Shown here piece after piece: positions 34,338 through 43,446 of a DNA stretch of 64,000 nucleotides (positions are counted from its first letter, which is position 1; each line of letters begins with the position of its first letter). This DNA comes from an uncultured Kiloniellaceae bacterium (GTDB taxonomy: Bacteria > Pseudomonadota > Alphaproteobacteria > Kiloniellales > Kiloniellaceae): NCBI GenBank assembly GCA_947493695.1, contig CANLSF010000007.1:124001-188000 (forward strand), given 5' to 3'. Under the pieces are notes generated by a model. That model did no database searches and had not been told where the DNA came from. It saw only the letters and a list, made by a program, of their open reading frames with translations. The position numbers and the translations under genes were made by a program.

Positions 34338-35162
34338 TTAACCGATCACCCGCGGCCAGAGTTCAGAATCAAGTGGTGCACCGGGTGCGAGTTCGGGCAG
34401 AGGCGGCATTTCCTGCAACCCCTCGCGTGGCCGGAAGGTCGCGTCGTCTCCCGCCCAGCGCGATACATGGGCGCGCCGCCGGGTCTGCAGCGATTTGTTC
34501 CCGGGCGACCCATGGACGGTGAGTGCATGATGGATCGTGCAGTCTCCTGGCTCCAACTCATATTGGACAAGGGAGAGCTCATCGCGCATAGCGTCAATGT
34601 CGGGGACCTCCGGCAGCGCCTCCTTGTACTGATTGCTGCCGCTGAAGCTCGCCGGCTTAAACTTCTGACCCCATCTGTGCGAGCCTTTCACGTATTCTAC
34701 AGCGCCGCTCTCGGCAGTCACCGGATCCAGCGCCAGCCAGAGTGTACAGATCTGCGCGCCACCGATGGGCCAATAGGTCATGTCATGATGCCACGGCGTT
34801 CTCGTCTCGGTCTCCGGCTCCTTGATCAGCCACTGATCGAAAAAGATGTTTATCTTCTTTGAGCGCATGACCTGAGCGGCAAGGCGCGCAGCCGGTGACT
34901 CGAATACGAACTGCTTGCAGGCATCGTTACGTGTCCAGATAAAGGTGTCGTGAAAAAACCGGCCCTTCTCAGCGCGCAGGCTGGCGAGCTCGGCATGGAG
35001 TTCGCCTGGTTTCTCAAGAGAGTCTTCCGCCGCGTCGCGCATCCGCGCCACCCAATCAGGCGTAAATAGGCCACGAAGGCAGACGATGCCGTCCTCTTGA
35101 AAGGTCCTGATTTCGTCTTCTGTAATGCTGCGCAAAGCATGTCCCCCGGGTGGATGCGGCAA
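34338..35162 (-). CDS. Phytanoyl-CoA dioxygenase (PhyH) family protein
   Basis: This 274-residue Fe(II)/2-oxoglutarate oxygenase has the metal triad motif HHDMTYWPIGG (His and Asp), the distal His in HHALTVHGSPGN and the 2-oxoglutarate-binding Arg in RRRAHVSRWAG. DQWLIKEPETETRTPWH is family-typical. These enzymes hydroxylate diverse small molecules and the substrate cannot be told here. Starts at MPHPPGGHALRS. Convergent with the GH25 gene. No biosynthetic partner genes are adjacent. Confidence 0.88.
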   Translation of the reverse strand: MPHPPGGHALRSITEDEIRTFQEDGIVCLRGLFTPDWVARMRDAAEDSLEKPGELHAELASLRAEKGRFFHDTFIWTRNDACKQFVFESPAARLAAQVMRSKKINIFFDQWLIKEPETETRTPWHHDMTYWPIGGAQICTLWLALDPVTAESGAVEYVKGSHRWGQKFKPASFSGSNQYKEALPEVPDIDAMRDELSLVQYELEPGDCTIHHALTVHGSPGNKSLQTRRRAHVSRWAGDDATFRPREGLQEMPPLPELAPGAPLDSELWPRVIG

Positions 35163-35354
35163 GCGTCGTATCGCCTGGGCAGTCTCGGTGATTATTCCGG
35201 GCTTGTAAAATTCGGATGCCGGTCACGGGTGACGCTCAGCCTGGGCCGCAAAGTTCCAGGAACTGCGGAGAAAAAGCGGGCGCATGAAAAGATAAAGTCT
35301 ATAAACTATTGGAAAATAACAAAAAATTATTTTTAGAGAACTATATTTCAAATG

Positions 35355-35368
35355 CCCCTCAAATGGGG
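35355..35368 (+). promoter_or_regulatory. CCCC-TCAAAT-GGGG element, copy 1
   Basis: The inverted repeat CCCC-TCAAAT-GGGG ends 57 bp before the ATG of the first secreted paralog (35426). The same element (one base pair longer in the stem) occurs at 39807-39822, 56 bp before the second paralog. Identical spacing to the start codon suggests a shared promoter or activator site. Confidence 0.6.
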
Positions 35369-35425
35369 ATGCCGTTCAGACAAGATCGGCATCACTGTCT
35401 TGCAACACTCAATTGGAGGACAGAC

Positions 35426-35833
35426 ATGCTTTACAAAACTTTTTCAAAACTCGCATTGGCAGCCAGCGTTGCAGCCGTTTTCGCCTTTTCCCCGGCCCAG
35501 GCCGAAAAGATCACCCCAGGCCTGAAGTCCGAGCTTCAGGGGGCCATGATCGATTACATCGACTACAACACGGTCGACGGCAAGTTCCTGTATCTGAACG
35601 CGACGCAAGACAAGGTGGTCAACTACTTCCCGGCCAATCTGCATCCGCGCATTCTGCAGATCGGTGACTACTTTGTGCTCTGTTCCGATTTCAAAACACT
35701 CGACGGCGCGAACGTTGACGTCGACTTCCTGGCCGTCTCTGTCGACAACGAAATCCGTGTGATTCAGGCCCTCGTCGGACAGCGGGATGTCATCCGCAGA
35801 ATGATGAAAGCCCACATGGCATCAGCCGGCTGA
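35426..35833 (+). CDS. Secreted 135-residue protein, paralog A
   Basis: The ATG at 35426 follows GGAGGACAGAC; the longer frame from 35309 is rejected. A signal peptide ends near PAQA/EKI. The mature protein is about 113 residues with the pattern SELQGAMIDYIDYNTVDGKF, FVLCSDF and a C-terminal RRMMKAHM. It contains one Cys. A second gene at 39879 encodes a clear paralog of identical length, differing mainly in the middle. Both flank a histidine kinase and a secreted protease. No family was recognised. A role as an extracytoplasmic ligand or substrate is only a suggestion from context. Confidence 0.8.
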   Translation: MLYKTFSKLALAASVAAVFAFSPAQAEKITPGLKSELQGAMIDYIDYNTVDGKFLYLNATQDKVVNYFPANLHPRILQIGDYFVLCSDFKTLDGANVDVDFLAVSVDNEIRVIQALVGQRDVIRRMMKAHMASAG

Positions 35834-35899
35834 ACCGGATTTAAACCACAGCTTTCAGCGTGAACGCAGAGGGATTTGGCGCACAACAGGAGACGTAAG

Positions 35900-37552
35900 A
35901 TGGCACTGTTCAATGATGCGGCGGACTCGGGGATCGAAATCCAGGAACAGACCGGCTGGTTCCGGAAACTGGATGTCCGCCGCTCATTGATCGCCAAGTT
36001 TATTCTCTTCTCGGCGCCGGTAATCCTGATCTGCAACGCTTTCTTTTTATATCTCTACGCCGACTTCCGGCGCGAGGCGATGCAGGACGAACTGGCCGTC
36101 GAAATGGCCGCCCTGGCTGTCCGCACATCACAGTCGCTGAAAGTCCCGGTGCGCAGCGGAGACATCGAACTGGGCCGCACCCTTCTGGACGGCCTGGCCG
36201 GACATCCAGATGTCATTTGCGGTGAAGTTTTCGACGCAGGCGGCGCGCGCCTCTTCGCCTGGCCCGGCCTCGGCTGCAGCCAGATCCAGGAACGCGGCAT
36301 CGCCTTCGAGCGGGCGATCAAGGACCGCAGGAAATCCATCGGCACACTGACCATCGAATACCGCGACAGCCTGCTTGAGGAAAAACTCTTCGCGGACGTT
36401 CTTTACATCGTGGCCGCCCTCGGCTTCTCAGGCCTGATCGCGGTTCTCTTCACCTCTATCGTCCACTGGCTCACGATCGGCCGCCCACTGGGCCGCCTGC
36501 TGAGCGCCCTGAACAAGACCGCCCAGGCCGGTGAGCGCGCATCCGTCATCTGGCGCAGCCGTGATCAGCTGGGCATCGTCATCAATGCCTATAACCGGAT
36601 GAGCGAAACCGAGGCAAAGCGCAAGGCTCAGTTGCGCACCGCGAACGAGGAACTGAAAGTCGAGGTCGCCGAACGTCTTCAGGCGGAGAAATCGCTGAAG
36701 GAAACCCAGGCACAGCTTATCCAGGCCTCGAAGATGGAAGCGCTGGGTACGCTGGCCGGCGGCATTGCCCACGAGATCAACACACCGATCCAGTATATCG
36801 GCGACAACCTGCGTTTTCTCTCTGACGGTTTTGGTGACCTCCGCGATCTGGTCGCCAGCTACGAGAGCGTTATCGGTAAAGTCGATCAAACCGAGAGCAT
36901 GGCCGCGGTCCTGGCTGAACTGGAAAAGCAAAAAGAGGTCTCGGACGCAGAGTATCTCTTTGAAGAGGCCACCGTGGCGGCGCAGCAATCGCTCGATGGT
37001 GTCGGGCAGGTGTCGCAGATCGTCACAGCGATGAAAGAATTCTCGCACCCCCGCGCGAAGGAGACAGGACCGGTTGCGCTCAACGACATCGTCGAGCGCG
37101 CAACGGCCATCTGCCGCGGCGAATGGCGACAGGCGGCGACGCTGGATCTGGAACTGGAGGAGGCGCTGCCCATGGTGCCGGGCCTCGAAGGCGAGCTCAA
37201 TCAGGTCATCCTCAATCTTGTCGTAAATGCGTCCCATGCAATCGCCGACACGGAACGCAGCGACGGCAAGATCAAGGTCACCAGCCGCAGCACGGAGACC
37301 GGTGTCCGGCTGGAAGTGCGCGACAACGGCAACGGCATCCCGGAAGACGTGCAGGCACGGATCTTCGATCCTTTCTTTACGACAAAGGACGTCGGCAAGG
37401 GCAGCGGCCAGGGCCTTGCCATCTGCCACGACATCATCTTCAACAAGCACAAGGGCAAGATCTACTTCGAAACCGAGGCCGGTACAGGCACAACCTTCAT
37501 CATCGAACTGCCGGGTGACCCGGGCGGCGACATCGATACCAAAGCGGCGTGA
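35900..37552 (+). CDS. Membrane histidine kinase
   Basis: From the ATG at 35900 (ACAGGAGACG upstream) it encodes 550 residues: TM1 at about 30-52, a periplasmic region of about 120 residues with two Cys ([15 protein letters not shown]), TM2 at about 172-198, HAMP, coiled coil, HisKA with [14 protein letters not shown] and a HATPase ([26 protein letters not shown]). It has the Hpk4-type insert seen in NtrB/FleS-like kinases. No cognate response regulator is adjacent. It follows secreted paralog A by 66 bp on the same strand and is convergent to a secreted protease, so it may sense the envelope events those proteins report. Confidence 0.9.
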   Translation: MALFNDAADSGIEIQEQTGWFRKLDVRRSLIAKFILFSAPVILICNAFFLYLYADFRREAMQDELAVEMAALAVRTSQSLKVPVRSGDIELGRTLLDGLAGHPDVICGEVFDAGGARLFAWPGLGCSQIQERGIAFERAIKDRRKSIGTLTIEYRDSLLEEKLFADVLYIVAALGFSGLIAVLFTSIVHWLTIGRPLGRLLSALNKTAQAGERASVIWRSRDQLGIVINAYNRMSETEAKRKAQLRTANEELKVEVAERLQAEKSLKETQAQLIQASKMEALGTLAGGIAHEINTPIQYIGDNLRFLSDGFGDLRDLVASYESVIGKVDQTESMAAVLAELEKQKEVSDAEYLFEEATVAAQQSLDGVGQVSQIVTAMKEFSHPRAKETGPVALNDIVERATAICRGEWRQAATLDLELEEALPMVPGLEGELNQVILNLVVNASHAIADTERSDGKIKVTSRSTETGVRLEVRDNGNGIPEDVQARIFDPFFTTKDVGKGSGQGLAICHDIIFNKHKGKIYFETEAGTGTTFIIELPGDPGGDIDTKAA

Positions 37553-37556
37553 GATA

Positions 37557-39017
37557 TCAGATCTGATAAGTGGAAATGATCACAGCCAGGGCCGCCGCCG
37601 CCCAATCGCGGGTTTTGGCCGGGTTCGCATAGGCGCCCGTATCGTAGAATTCGCCATTGACCGCGACAATACCGAGATAAGAGTTCATACGCCCTAGATG
37701 GGCGACGAAATTATAGGCCTGCTCGCCACTTTGGGCATGGTAGCAAAGGGCGGCGAAGCGCCGCGCAAGCAGCCCGTCGACCCGAGAGTGCGGCACGGCC
37801 TGCGAAAAAGCGAGATCAGCCTGACAGTTGATAAAGCCGAGACCCTGACTGAGCGTATTCACGAACTGGTTGGAGACGAATTCAACATTCGTGTAATTCG
37901 GATCAAAGACCTGGCCCTGGAAAATCAGCGCGATGTCGCCCTGGTTCGAACTTGCGACGCAGAAACCACTCTCCTCAGCGAGCGTCATATTTTCCGGAAC
38001 CGCGACAGTCGCCCCGGTTTCCGAATCTACAAAGAGATTGAAGCTCAGGGCGGCCAGATCGTTTTCCGGCACATTTTCTGCGAGGGTCGTAACGACATAG
38101 GCGAAGCCCTGGGGGTCATCCAATGTTCCCGGCGTCTCCATGGAATCCACGATCTCGTTCAGACTCCGCGTCGCGAGGTGAAAGTAGCTGCGCCCACCAC
38201 AGACGAGATCTTGGTTTACGGAGGCAGCGTTTTCGCCCGTTTCCGGTATCGAAAATGCAAACACCGACTCTGCGGCAGCACCCAGCCCGACGTTCGCGCC
38301 ACTCTGGCCGCGTTCTGCCAGCTCCTGAAGCAGATGTGCGGGCACGGCCCAATTGAGAGAGGATGCGCCACCGTCCAATCCGCCGTCGACAATACCGACC
38401 ACAGCACCCTGAGCATTGATGATCGGACCGCCGGAGGAACCCGGCTTCACCACCGCGGTCAGCCGAAAGACGTCCAGGTCGATAGCCGGGGCACCGAGGT
38501 TCTCGATTTCGCGCCGGGCGGAGTCATTCAGGATATCGCTCAGGCGATTCACGTTGAGGCCCCGGGAGCCATAGGTCTCCTGCCAATTCCGGACATTCAG
38601 GGGCAGGCCGATAGCCGCCAGCACCTCCTGGGTTTGCGCGGTCGCGGTTTTCGAAAGCGGCTGAACGGAAGGTGGGTTTTCGACCGTGAGCAACGCCAGA
38701 TCGGCACGACGCAGGGATTTAGTCGCCTGCGCACGGCGTTGAACGCCAGCCTCGACATATTCGACGGTCAGGGTCTGACAGTCAGCCACCAGATGCAGAG
38801 CGGTGACGATCTTGCCGGGCTCCGGCCAGACAAAGCCCGAGCCGGCGCGTGACCCCTTCGCACCGGGGCAACCCTCAGCCATCACCCTCACCACCGAGTT
38901 TGCCGCGGCCCTGACAATGTCGGCGGAGGGTTTGGCCCAGGTGGCTCCGGTCTCGAGGAACGACGTTCCGGCTATGAGAGCGCAGGTCAGGACTAAAGAG
39001 TGAGTCGCTCTCATCAT
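37557..39017 (-). CDS. Secreted trypsin-like serine protease
   Basis: The ATG at 39017 overlaps the upstream stop codon as ATGA and follows GAAGGAGCG; the protein has 486 residues. Signal peptide to about residue 28, then a chymotrypsin-fold domain with His (TALHLVADC), Asp (RRADLALLTV) and Ser (KPGSSGGPIIN). The C-terminal half (about 250-486) is of unknown fold with several Cys (LVCGGRS, FCVASS, INCQAD, ALCYHA). There is no PDZ domain, unlike DegP. Convergent with the kinase gene, 4 bp apart. It is translationally coupled to a small membrane protein. A regulatory protease in the periplasm is inferred. Confidence 0.85.
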   Translation of the reverse strand: MMRATHSLVLTCALIAGTSFLETGATWAKPSADIVRAAANSVVRVMAEGCPGAKGSRAGSGFVWPEPGKIVTALHLVADCQTLTVEYVEAGVQRRAQATKSLRRADLALLTVENPPSVQPLSKTATAQTQEVLAAIGLPLNVRNWQETYGSRGLNVNRLSDILNDSARREIENLGAPAIDLDVFRLTAVVKPGSSGGPIINAQGAVVGIVDGGLDGGASSLNWAVPAHLLQELAERGQSGANVGLGAAAESVFAFSIPETGENAASVNQDLVCGGRSYFHLATRSLNEIVDSMETPGTLDDPQGFAYVVTTLAENVPENDLAALSFNLFVDSETGATVAVPENMTLAEESGFCVASSNQGDIALIFQGQVFDPNYTNVEFVSNQFVNTLSQGLGFINCQADLAFSQAVPHSRVDGLLARRFAALCYHAQSGEQAYNFVAHLGRMNSYLGIVAVNGEFYDTGAYANPAKTRDWAAAALAVIISTYQI

Positions 39018-39637
39018 GACGCTCCTTCGCAGTGGCTGGCCCACACGGTCTGCAGGTTATCTTTGGAAACTTCCGCCAATCCGGCAGCCAGATCAGGCCA
39101 GGGCGCTGGCGCGAGCGACCAGTTGTTCCGCGCCTCCTTGGCATCGGGTGCACGCGACGGATCGGTGCGTTGGCAATCCGCCTCTGAAACGCCTGAGAAA
39201 AGAATGCTCGCGGTCTTCTTGAGCGCCTCGGGGGATTCGGCTTTCACCTCCCCTTTTGCACTGAGACTCAGGCCGCTGAGTTGCAGCACCGCGATGCGCT
39301 GCGCGACCTCCGGTTCGACGCCTATCCCGGTCCAGCGCGCGGCGATTTCCCCAGGGGTCGGCGATAGCAGATCATGGGTCCGCGCCCAGAGGCCGCTGCC
39401 CAGTCCGATGATGGTCAGGAGGGCGAAAGCCGAAACCGCCCAGTTATGACCGGGACTGCGCTCCGCCGCGCTCTCGCCTTTCGGCAGAAAAGGATTCTTC
39501 ACACCGGTCAGAGCCACGACCCCAGCCGCCATGGCCAGAACCGCGGAGACGACAGAGCCGGTGAGCCCGGACGTCGAAAGGCCTATGAGCAGGCCCGTCA
39601 GAAGACCCAACGAACAAGCCGCCGCGAACATTGCCAT
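39014..39637 (-). CDS. Membrane protein coupled to the protease, unknown
   Basis: 207 residues: two TM helices near the start (about 1-45), a short cytoplasmic or periplasmic loop, a third TM (about 68-85), then a soluble domain of about 120 residues ending in CQRTDPSRAPDAKE and VWASHCEGAS. Two Cys in the soluble part could pair. Its stop overlaps the start of the protease gene as ATGA, so the two are made together and may form a complex. No family was recognised. Confidence 0.7.
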   Translation of the reverse strand: MAMFAAACSLGLLTGLLIGLSTSGLTGSVVSAVLAMAAGVVALTGVKNPFLPKGESAAERSPGHNWAVSAFALLTIIGLGSGLWARTHDLLSPTPGEIAARWTGIGVEPEVAQRIAVLQLSGLSLSAKGEVKAESPEALKKTASILFSGVSEADCQRTDPSRAPDAKEARNNWSLAPAPWPDLAAGLAEVSKDNLQTVWASHCEGAS

Positions 39638-39806
39638 GCCTTTCCCCCGAAAGCCGTTTTACACGGCTCTTCTGAATTGCCCCAACCGCATGTGTGCTGA
39701 CAATTCTCACCTCCATCGGGTGATGAGGTCAATGATGCTCTTCAGACTTAAAAATAAATATTTGTTTTCAACAATTTAATCCACTTCGGCGACTTTTATC
39801 TAAAAG

Positions 39807-39822
39807 CCCCCTCAAATGGGGG
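39807..39822 (+). promoter_or_regulatory. CCCCC-TCAAAT-GGGGG element, copy 2
   Basis: Stem CCCCC / GGGGG with the same TCAAAT loop as copy 1 (35355-35368), ending 56 bp before the ATG of secreted paralog B. Both genes also share strong ribosome-binding sites, but the sequence between element and start is not conserved, so this element is under selection on its own. Confidence 0.6.
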
Positions 39823-39878
39823 TGCAACTTCCGCGGCGTCTCCGACATGATCTGAGCAGATTGAAACGGAGGGCAGCC

Positions 39879-40286
39879 ATGTTTAACAAATTTTTATCCA
39901 AGATTGCTTTGACCGCCTGCGTCGCAGTGGGCTTCAGCCATGCACCGGCAAATGCCGAGACGGTCTCGGGAAACCTGAGATCCGAACTGCGGGCTGCGAT
40001 GGTGGACTACATCGACGCCAACTCGATTGACGGCAAGTTCCATTACCTGAACCCCGTAAACGGCACCTTCGTGACCTACGAGCCCGTCGAAGTCTCGGCG
40101 GTCGTGTTGAAACTCGGCGAGCACTTCGTCATTTGCTCCAGCTTCGACACCAAGGACGGTAAAACCGTGTATCTCGACTTCCTGGCTGTTCAGGCAGAAG
40201 GGGAAGCGCGCGTGCTTCAGGCGCTGGCCGGGAAAAGAGGCGTCACCCGACGGATGATGCAGGCCCATCAGGAAGCAGAGGGCTGA
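39879..40286 (+). CDS. Secreted 135-residue protein, paralog B
   Basis: The ATG at 39879 follows GGAGGGCAGCC. Signal peptide to about ANA/ETV; the mature region keeps the paralog pattern SELRAAMVDYIDANSIDGKF, FVICSSF and RRMMQAHQ. Like paralog A it is 135 residues with a single Cys. It is followed by a good terminator hairpin. The two paralogs are 4 kb apart with the kinase and protease between them, which argues for a functional locus, not mere tandem duplication. Confidence 0.8.
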   Translation: MFNKFLSKIALTACVAVGFSHAPANAETVSGNLRSELRAAMVDYIDANSIDGKFHYLNPVNGTFVTYEPVEVSAVVLKLGEHFVICSSFDTKDGKTVYLDFLAVQAEGEARVLQALAGKRGVTRRMMQAHQEAEG

Positions 40287-40344
40287 TCTCACTTCCATCC
40301 CACCTTCCCTATTCCAGCGGCAGTATCTTCATGATTGACGGCCT

Positions 40345-40370
40345 CCCCTCATCGGCTTAAGCCGGAGGGG
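40345..40370 (+). terminator. Terminator after paralog B
   Basis: Stem CCCCTC and CGGC / GCCG and GAGGGG with a 2-nt bulge and TTAA loop (10 bp in total), 59 bp after the stop of paralog B. It isolates that gene from bluB. The U tract is short. Confidence 0.6.
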
Positions 40371-40402
40371 ATGTCGTAATTCTCCGGAAGCATTGAACTG
40401 CC

Positions 40403-41065
40403 GTGACGCCCGCTCCAGACACCAAGGACACCCCGCCGCTCTTCAGCGAGCTTTTCAACGACGAACTCACTCAGCTGTTGCGCTGGCGGCGGGACGTGCG
40501 ACGCTTCAAAAGCGATCCGGTGCCGGCCAAGCTGATCGACGAGCTCCTGGATCTTGCCTGCCTCGCCCCCTCGGTCGGCAACAGCCAGCCCTGGCGCTTT
40601 GTGGCGGTGGAGAGCGCCGAGGCCCGCGCGGCGATCAGAAAAAATTTCGAAGCCGCCAACGCCGAAGCTCTGGAGGGCTATCAGGGGGAACAGGCGGAAC
40701 GCTACGCCGGGCTCAAGCTCTCCGGCCTGGATATGGCGCCGGTTCAGCTCGCGGTCTTCTGCGATGAGCAAACCCTGCAGGGCCACGGTTTGGGTCGCCG
40801 GACCATGCCCGAGACCCTGCGTTACTCCGCCATCCTCGCCGTCCACACCCTCTGGCTGACGGCGCGCACGCGCGGCGTCGGGGTCGGCTGGGTCTCGATC
40901 CTGGATGCAGAGCAGGCGGTGAAGGACCTGGCGGTGCCGGGAGGCTGGTCTCTGGTCGCCTACCTCTGCATCGGCTGGCCCGAAGAAGAGCACGAAGACC
41001 CGGAGCTGGTGCGCCACGGCTGGCAGGACCGCACAGCGGACTGCCGGAAGATTGAGAGGCGGTAA
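40403..41065 (+). CDS. bluB: 5,6-dimethylbenzimidazole synthase
   Basis: This 220-residue protein is of the nitroreductase-like BluB type, which fragments FMNH2 in air to make 5,6-dimethylbenzimidazole, the lower ligand of B12. The family-defining start RRDVRRFKSDPVP and LAPSVGNSQPWRF are clear, as are GRRTMPETLRYSAI and VGWVSILD. It begins with GTG at 40403. It completes nucleotide-loop synthesis together with the cobU/P gene 33 kb away. I saw no cobalamin riboswitch upstream. The paralog-B terminator separates it from the preceding gene. Confidence 0.92.
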   Translation: MTPAPDTKDTPPLFSELFNDELTQLLRWRRDVRRFKSDPVPAKLIDELLDLACLAPSVGNSQPWRFVAVESAEARAAIRKNFEAANAEALEGYQGEQAERYAGLKLSGLDMAPVQLAVFCDEQTLQGHGLGRRTMPETLRYSAILAVHTLWLTARTRGVGVGWVSILDAEQAVKDLAVPGGWSLVAYLCIGWPEEEHEDPELVRHGWQDRTADCRKIERR

Positions 41066-41118
41066 GATTAACAGTTAGTCACCGCTTCGACCTGACTTCC
41101 CAAAAGAACACATGCCTT

Positions 41119-41727
41119 TTACTGTTTTTCTATCCAAGTAGAGAACCAAAACTCAGATTCGCCGTAAGAACGCCCGGCATGGACTTTCTTGATCAATGGC
41201 TCGACACCATCCGAGGAATAACTGCCTTCCAGATACCTCAACGCCAATGTTCTATTGATTAAGAATGTTGAGGCAGGGAGATAGAACTCTTCGAGTGGAT
41301 TGGCCTCACGTAGGTGTTTCTTGAGCTTTTCGCCGTAGGTCGCAGCGTTATCCGAAACCTCATCAAGCAAATCGAGAAGCGCCGTACGAACCATATCCGC
41401 TAACCGAATAGTCTCTATTTCTTCCTTCGAATCATGGACAGCTTTAGCAAAGGTCAGCCAACCCGACGGTCGAGGTTTCTTAAAGCCTTTTTCTAACATG
41501 AACGACACCTCGTAGCGGTCGATCAGTGCTTCAACAGACGGGATCATAAAGCCCACGCTTGCGCTCTCAGTGTACTCTCGCCGCTTTGACCACGAGTTGA
41601 CTTGGATACCAATCTGCAGGTCAACGCTCAGGCTCTTCAATAGAGTCGTTCTGTTGGCATGCGGATATCTGCGAACGATATAATCGTCGCCCAGGCTGGC
41701 GCACAGAATTGGTACGACTTTGTGCAC
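41119..41727 (-). CDS. Hypothetical protein
   Basis: 202 residues without a signal peptide or TM helix, charged and helical, starting MHKVVPILCASLGDDYIV. The reading uses more AT-rich codons than its neighbours, suggesting horizontal transfer. Motifs such as EKLKKHLREANPLEEFYLP give no family match I recognise. A small region with repeats follows upstream. No adjacent phage or mobile genes are visible. Confidence 0.55.
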   Translation of the reverse strand: MHKVVPILCASLGDDYIVRRYPHANRTTLLKSLSVDLQIGIQVNSWSKRREYTESASVGFMIPSVEALIDRYEVSFMLEKGFKKPRPSGWLTFAKAVHDSKEEIETIRLADMVRTALLDLLDEVSDNAATYGEKLKKHLREANPLEEFYLPASTFLINRTLALRYLEGSYSSDGVEPLIKKVHAGRSYGESEFWFSTWIEKQ

Positions 41728-42103
41728 CTGCTAGCTCCATAGTATCGGTTTAGGTGAAGAGTGCAGCATCACACTCTGAACGACCCTAACAGCATGGCCA
41801 AGATCCGGACACTAACATCGCGCCGGGGTGGCTTGGTCGCCAATCGGAAGACAGCCGGAAGGTCGAGACGCGGCAGGACTACCGCCAAGGAAAAACGGCG
41901 ATCCTGTAAGCGATCTGCGTTTAAGCACACACAACACTCGCTGCCTCTTAGAGCAGTTTGCGTTGCAACAGACTCAAAAATCTCTGCCTTTCGATCAGCA
42001 AATTGCTGATCTCAAAAACGCAAGTTTCGTGGACCTGTGATTCAAGAAAACCGCAAATCACCTTAGGTTAGATGCCGCCGCCAAAGTCAGCCGAAAATTC
42101 TGT
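41728..42103. other. Intergenic region with one copy of the 77-bp repeat
   Basis: This 376-bp gap lies between the hypothetical protein and the first PEP-CTERM paralog. It holds the minus-oriented 77-bp repeat at 41948-42024. Two overlapping short frames on the plus strand are shadows without start signals. Confidence 0.45.
41948..42024 (-). repeat. 77-bp palindrome-rich dispersed repeat, copy 3
   Basis: Minus-strand sequence begins CTTGCGTTTTTGAGATCAGC and ends CTGCTCTAA, with the inverted ends TTGCGTT / AACGCAA and inner palindrome GATCAGCAAATTGCTGATC. Length equals copy 1 at 8563-8639, to which it aligns along its length with small gaps. Confidence 0.65.
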
Positions 42104-42721
42104 TCAGGCCGCTTGCTTATGTCTCCGCCGGGCAAAGCCGAGCCCGGCCAGCCCCAGGAGCGCAAGCGTGCCAGGTTCCGGGACAGCCACCGACGCGCCG
42201 GCAGGGGAGAAAACCGCCCAAACCTGGGCCGGATCATCCGCAGTGTCCTGGCGTAGGTTCAAAACGTCGATACCCGAGAGATCACCCGCACCCGAAACGC
42301 TGCTTCCGTTGATCACAAAACCGATCTCCAGGAGCGATCCCAGACCAAACGGGAGGAAAGTGACGCAGAGACTGGAAGATGAACATCCGAAGGTCAATTC
42401 AGGGTTCGAGTCGAACAGGCCCACCGGGCCGTCAAGGAACACCTGATCCAACAGGGCTTGAACTGCCGCTTCGGCGGAATTCGCGTCCGTGAAAGCGAAG
42501 TCGTCCGATGCGTTATCGCAGCCGTTGAAAATAGCGCTGCAGGTGCCGTCCCGGAACCTGACGTCGAAGAGCGTTCCGTTGACATCGACATTGTCTGCGC
42601 CGAGCAATTGATCATTCTCGACAATCAGCAAGGGCACGGCGCTGGCAGTGCCGGAATGTGTTGCAAAAAGGGCTACGGCCACGGCAAAGGCAAAGGCCAG
42701 TCCCTGGAATGATTTCATCAT
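42104..42721 (-). CDS. PEP-CTERM protein, paralog 1
   Basis: The start is the first of two ATGs at 42721/42718, after GGGGAGCGCAGAAC. The protein has 205 residues: signal peptide (MMKSFQGLAFAFAVAVAL), a mature domain with four Cys (GTCSAIFNGCDN, GCSSSSLC), and a classic sorting tail VPEPGTLALLGLAGLGFARRR. Exosortase should cut in the tail and the protein be sorted to the surface. Upstream at 42793-42833 is a 41-bp motif shared with the next PEP-CTERM gene, starting 72 bp before the ATG. The protein's function is unknown. Confidence 0.85.
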   Translation of the reverse strand: MMKSFQGLAFAFAVAVALFATHSGTASAVPLLIVENDQLLGADNVDVNGTLFDVRFRDGTCSAIFNGCDNASDDFAFTDANSAEAAVQALLDQVFLDGPVGLFDSNPELTFGCSSSSLCVTFLPFGLGSLLEIGFVINGSSVSGAGDLSGIDVLNLRQDTADDPAQVWAVFSPAGASVAVPEPGTLALLGLAGLGFARRRHKQAA

Positions 42722-42792
42722 GTTCTGCGCTCCCCAAACTTTATGCGGGGAAGAAACCCATTTGCATGCATAAGAACAAGGGCTTGCAGCCA

Positions 42793-42833
42793 TTTTGTCC
42801 AATACGCGCGCAAGTTTGTCCGTTTTGGAACAG
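42793..42833 (-). promoter_or_regulatory. PEP-CTERM upstream motif, copy 1
   Basis: On the plus strand it reads TTTTGTCC-AATACGCGCGCAAG-TTTGTCC-GTTTTGGAACAG. It begins 72 bp upstream of the PEP-CTERM paralog 1 start and has two direct TTTGTCC repeats. Copies 2 and 3 are at 43519-43559 and 44788-44828. Confidence 0.65.
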
Positions 42834-42897
42834 TGTAGATCGGATTCACATTACTGGACCGGAAAACCACCGGCTTCATTTACCTGGTTGGCCGAAC

Positions 42898-43446
42898 TTA
42901 CCCCCTGCCCCACATCCGCCTACGCCGAGCAAGGCCGAGGCCTGCGAGACCAAAGCCGAACAGCGCCAGCGTGGCGGGCTCGGGGACGGCGACGCTGGCG
43001 TGCTGTGTGACGAGTTCGATCGAAGCCAGCACCCCAAGACGAGCAGTATCGAGCCGACGCACGGAGAAGGTCACGCTGTTCTCGGTAAAACTCACACTGC
43101 CAATACCCTGAACCGAGTCCAATAAGACGTCCACGATCAAACCCGCCTCACCGACCCAGTCCAGGTCGGTAAAGACAAAATCAACATTGGCTGAAAACCG
43201 AACGGGGCCGATTAAGCTCGTGATCTCAATACTGGAGGCACCAACATCGAAAGTGAGTCTATTCTGCGGGTTGAACTCAACGCCATCCCCCACAGTCTCT
43301 GTCAAGAGACCGGAAGCGCTTTGACCATTTGCGAAAATTTCCAGATTTACCTCATCGCCAATCAGCGTTGCTTTTGCGGTCCCTGGAAGTGTTGTGAAAA
43401 GGGCTACGGCCACGGCAAAGGCCAGTCCCTGGAATGATTTCATCAT
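42898..43446 (-). CDS. PEP-CTERM protein, paralog 2
   Basis: 182 residues starting MMKSFQGLAFAVAVALF after GGGGAGCGTAGAAC. The signal peptide and leader are almost identical to paralog 1, but the mature part is different (a beta-rich, DxGV-like domain without Cys). The tail VPEPATLALFGFGLAGLGLARRR is a standard PEP-CTERM sorting signal. Signal and leader similarity with unlike bodies suggests a shared export cassette. The 41-bp motif at 43519-43559 begins 73 bp upstream. Confidence 0.85.
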   Translation of the reverse strand: MMKSFQGLAFAVAVALFTTLPGTAKATLIGDEVNLEIFANGQSASGLLTETVGDGVEFNPQNRLTFDVGASSIEITSLIGPVRFSANVDFVFTDLDWVGEAGLIVDVLLDSVQGIGSVSFTENSVTFSVRRLDTARLGVLASIELVTQHASVAVPEPATLALFGFGLAGLGLARRRRMWGRG

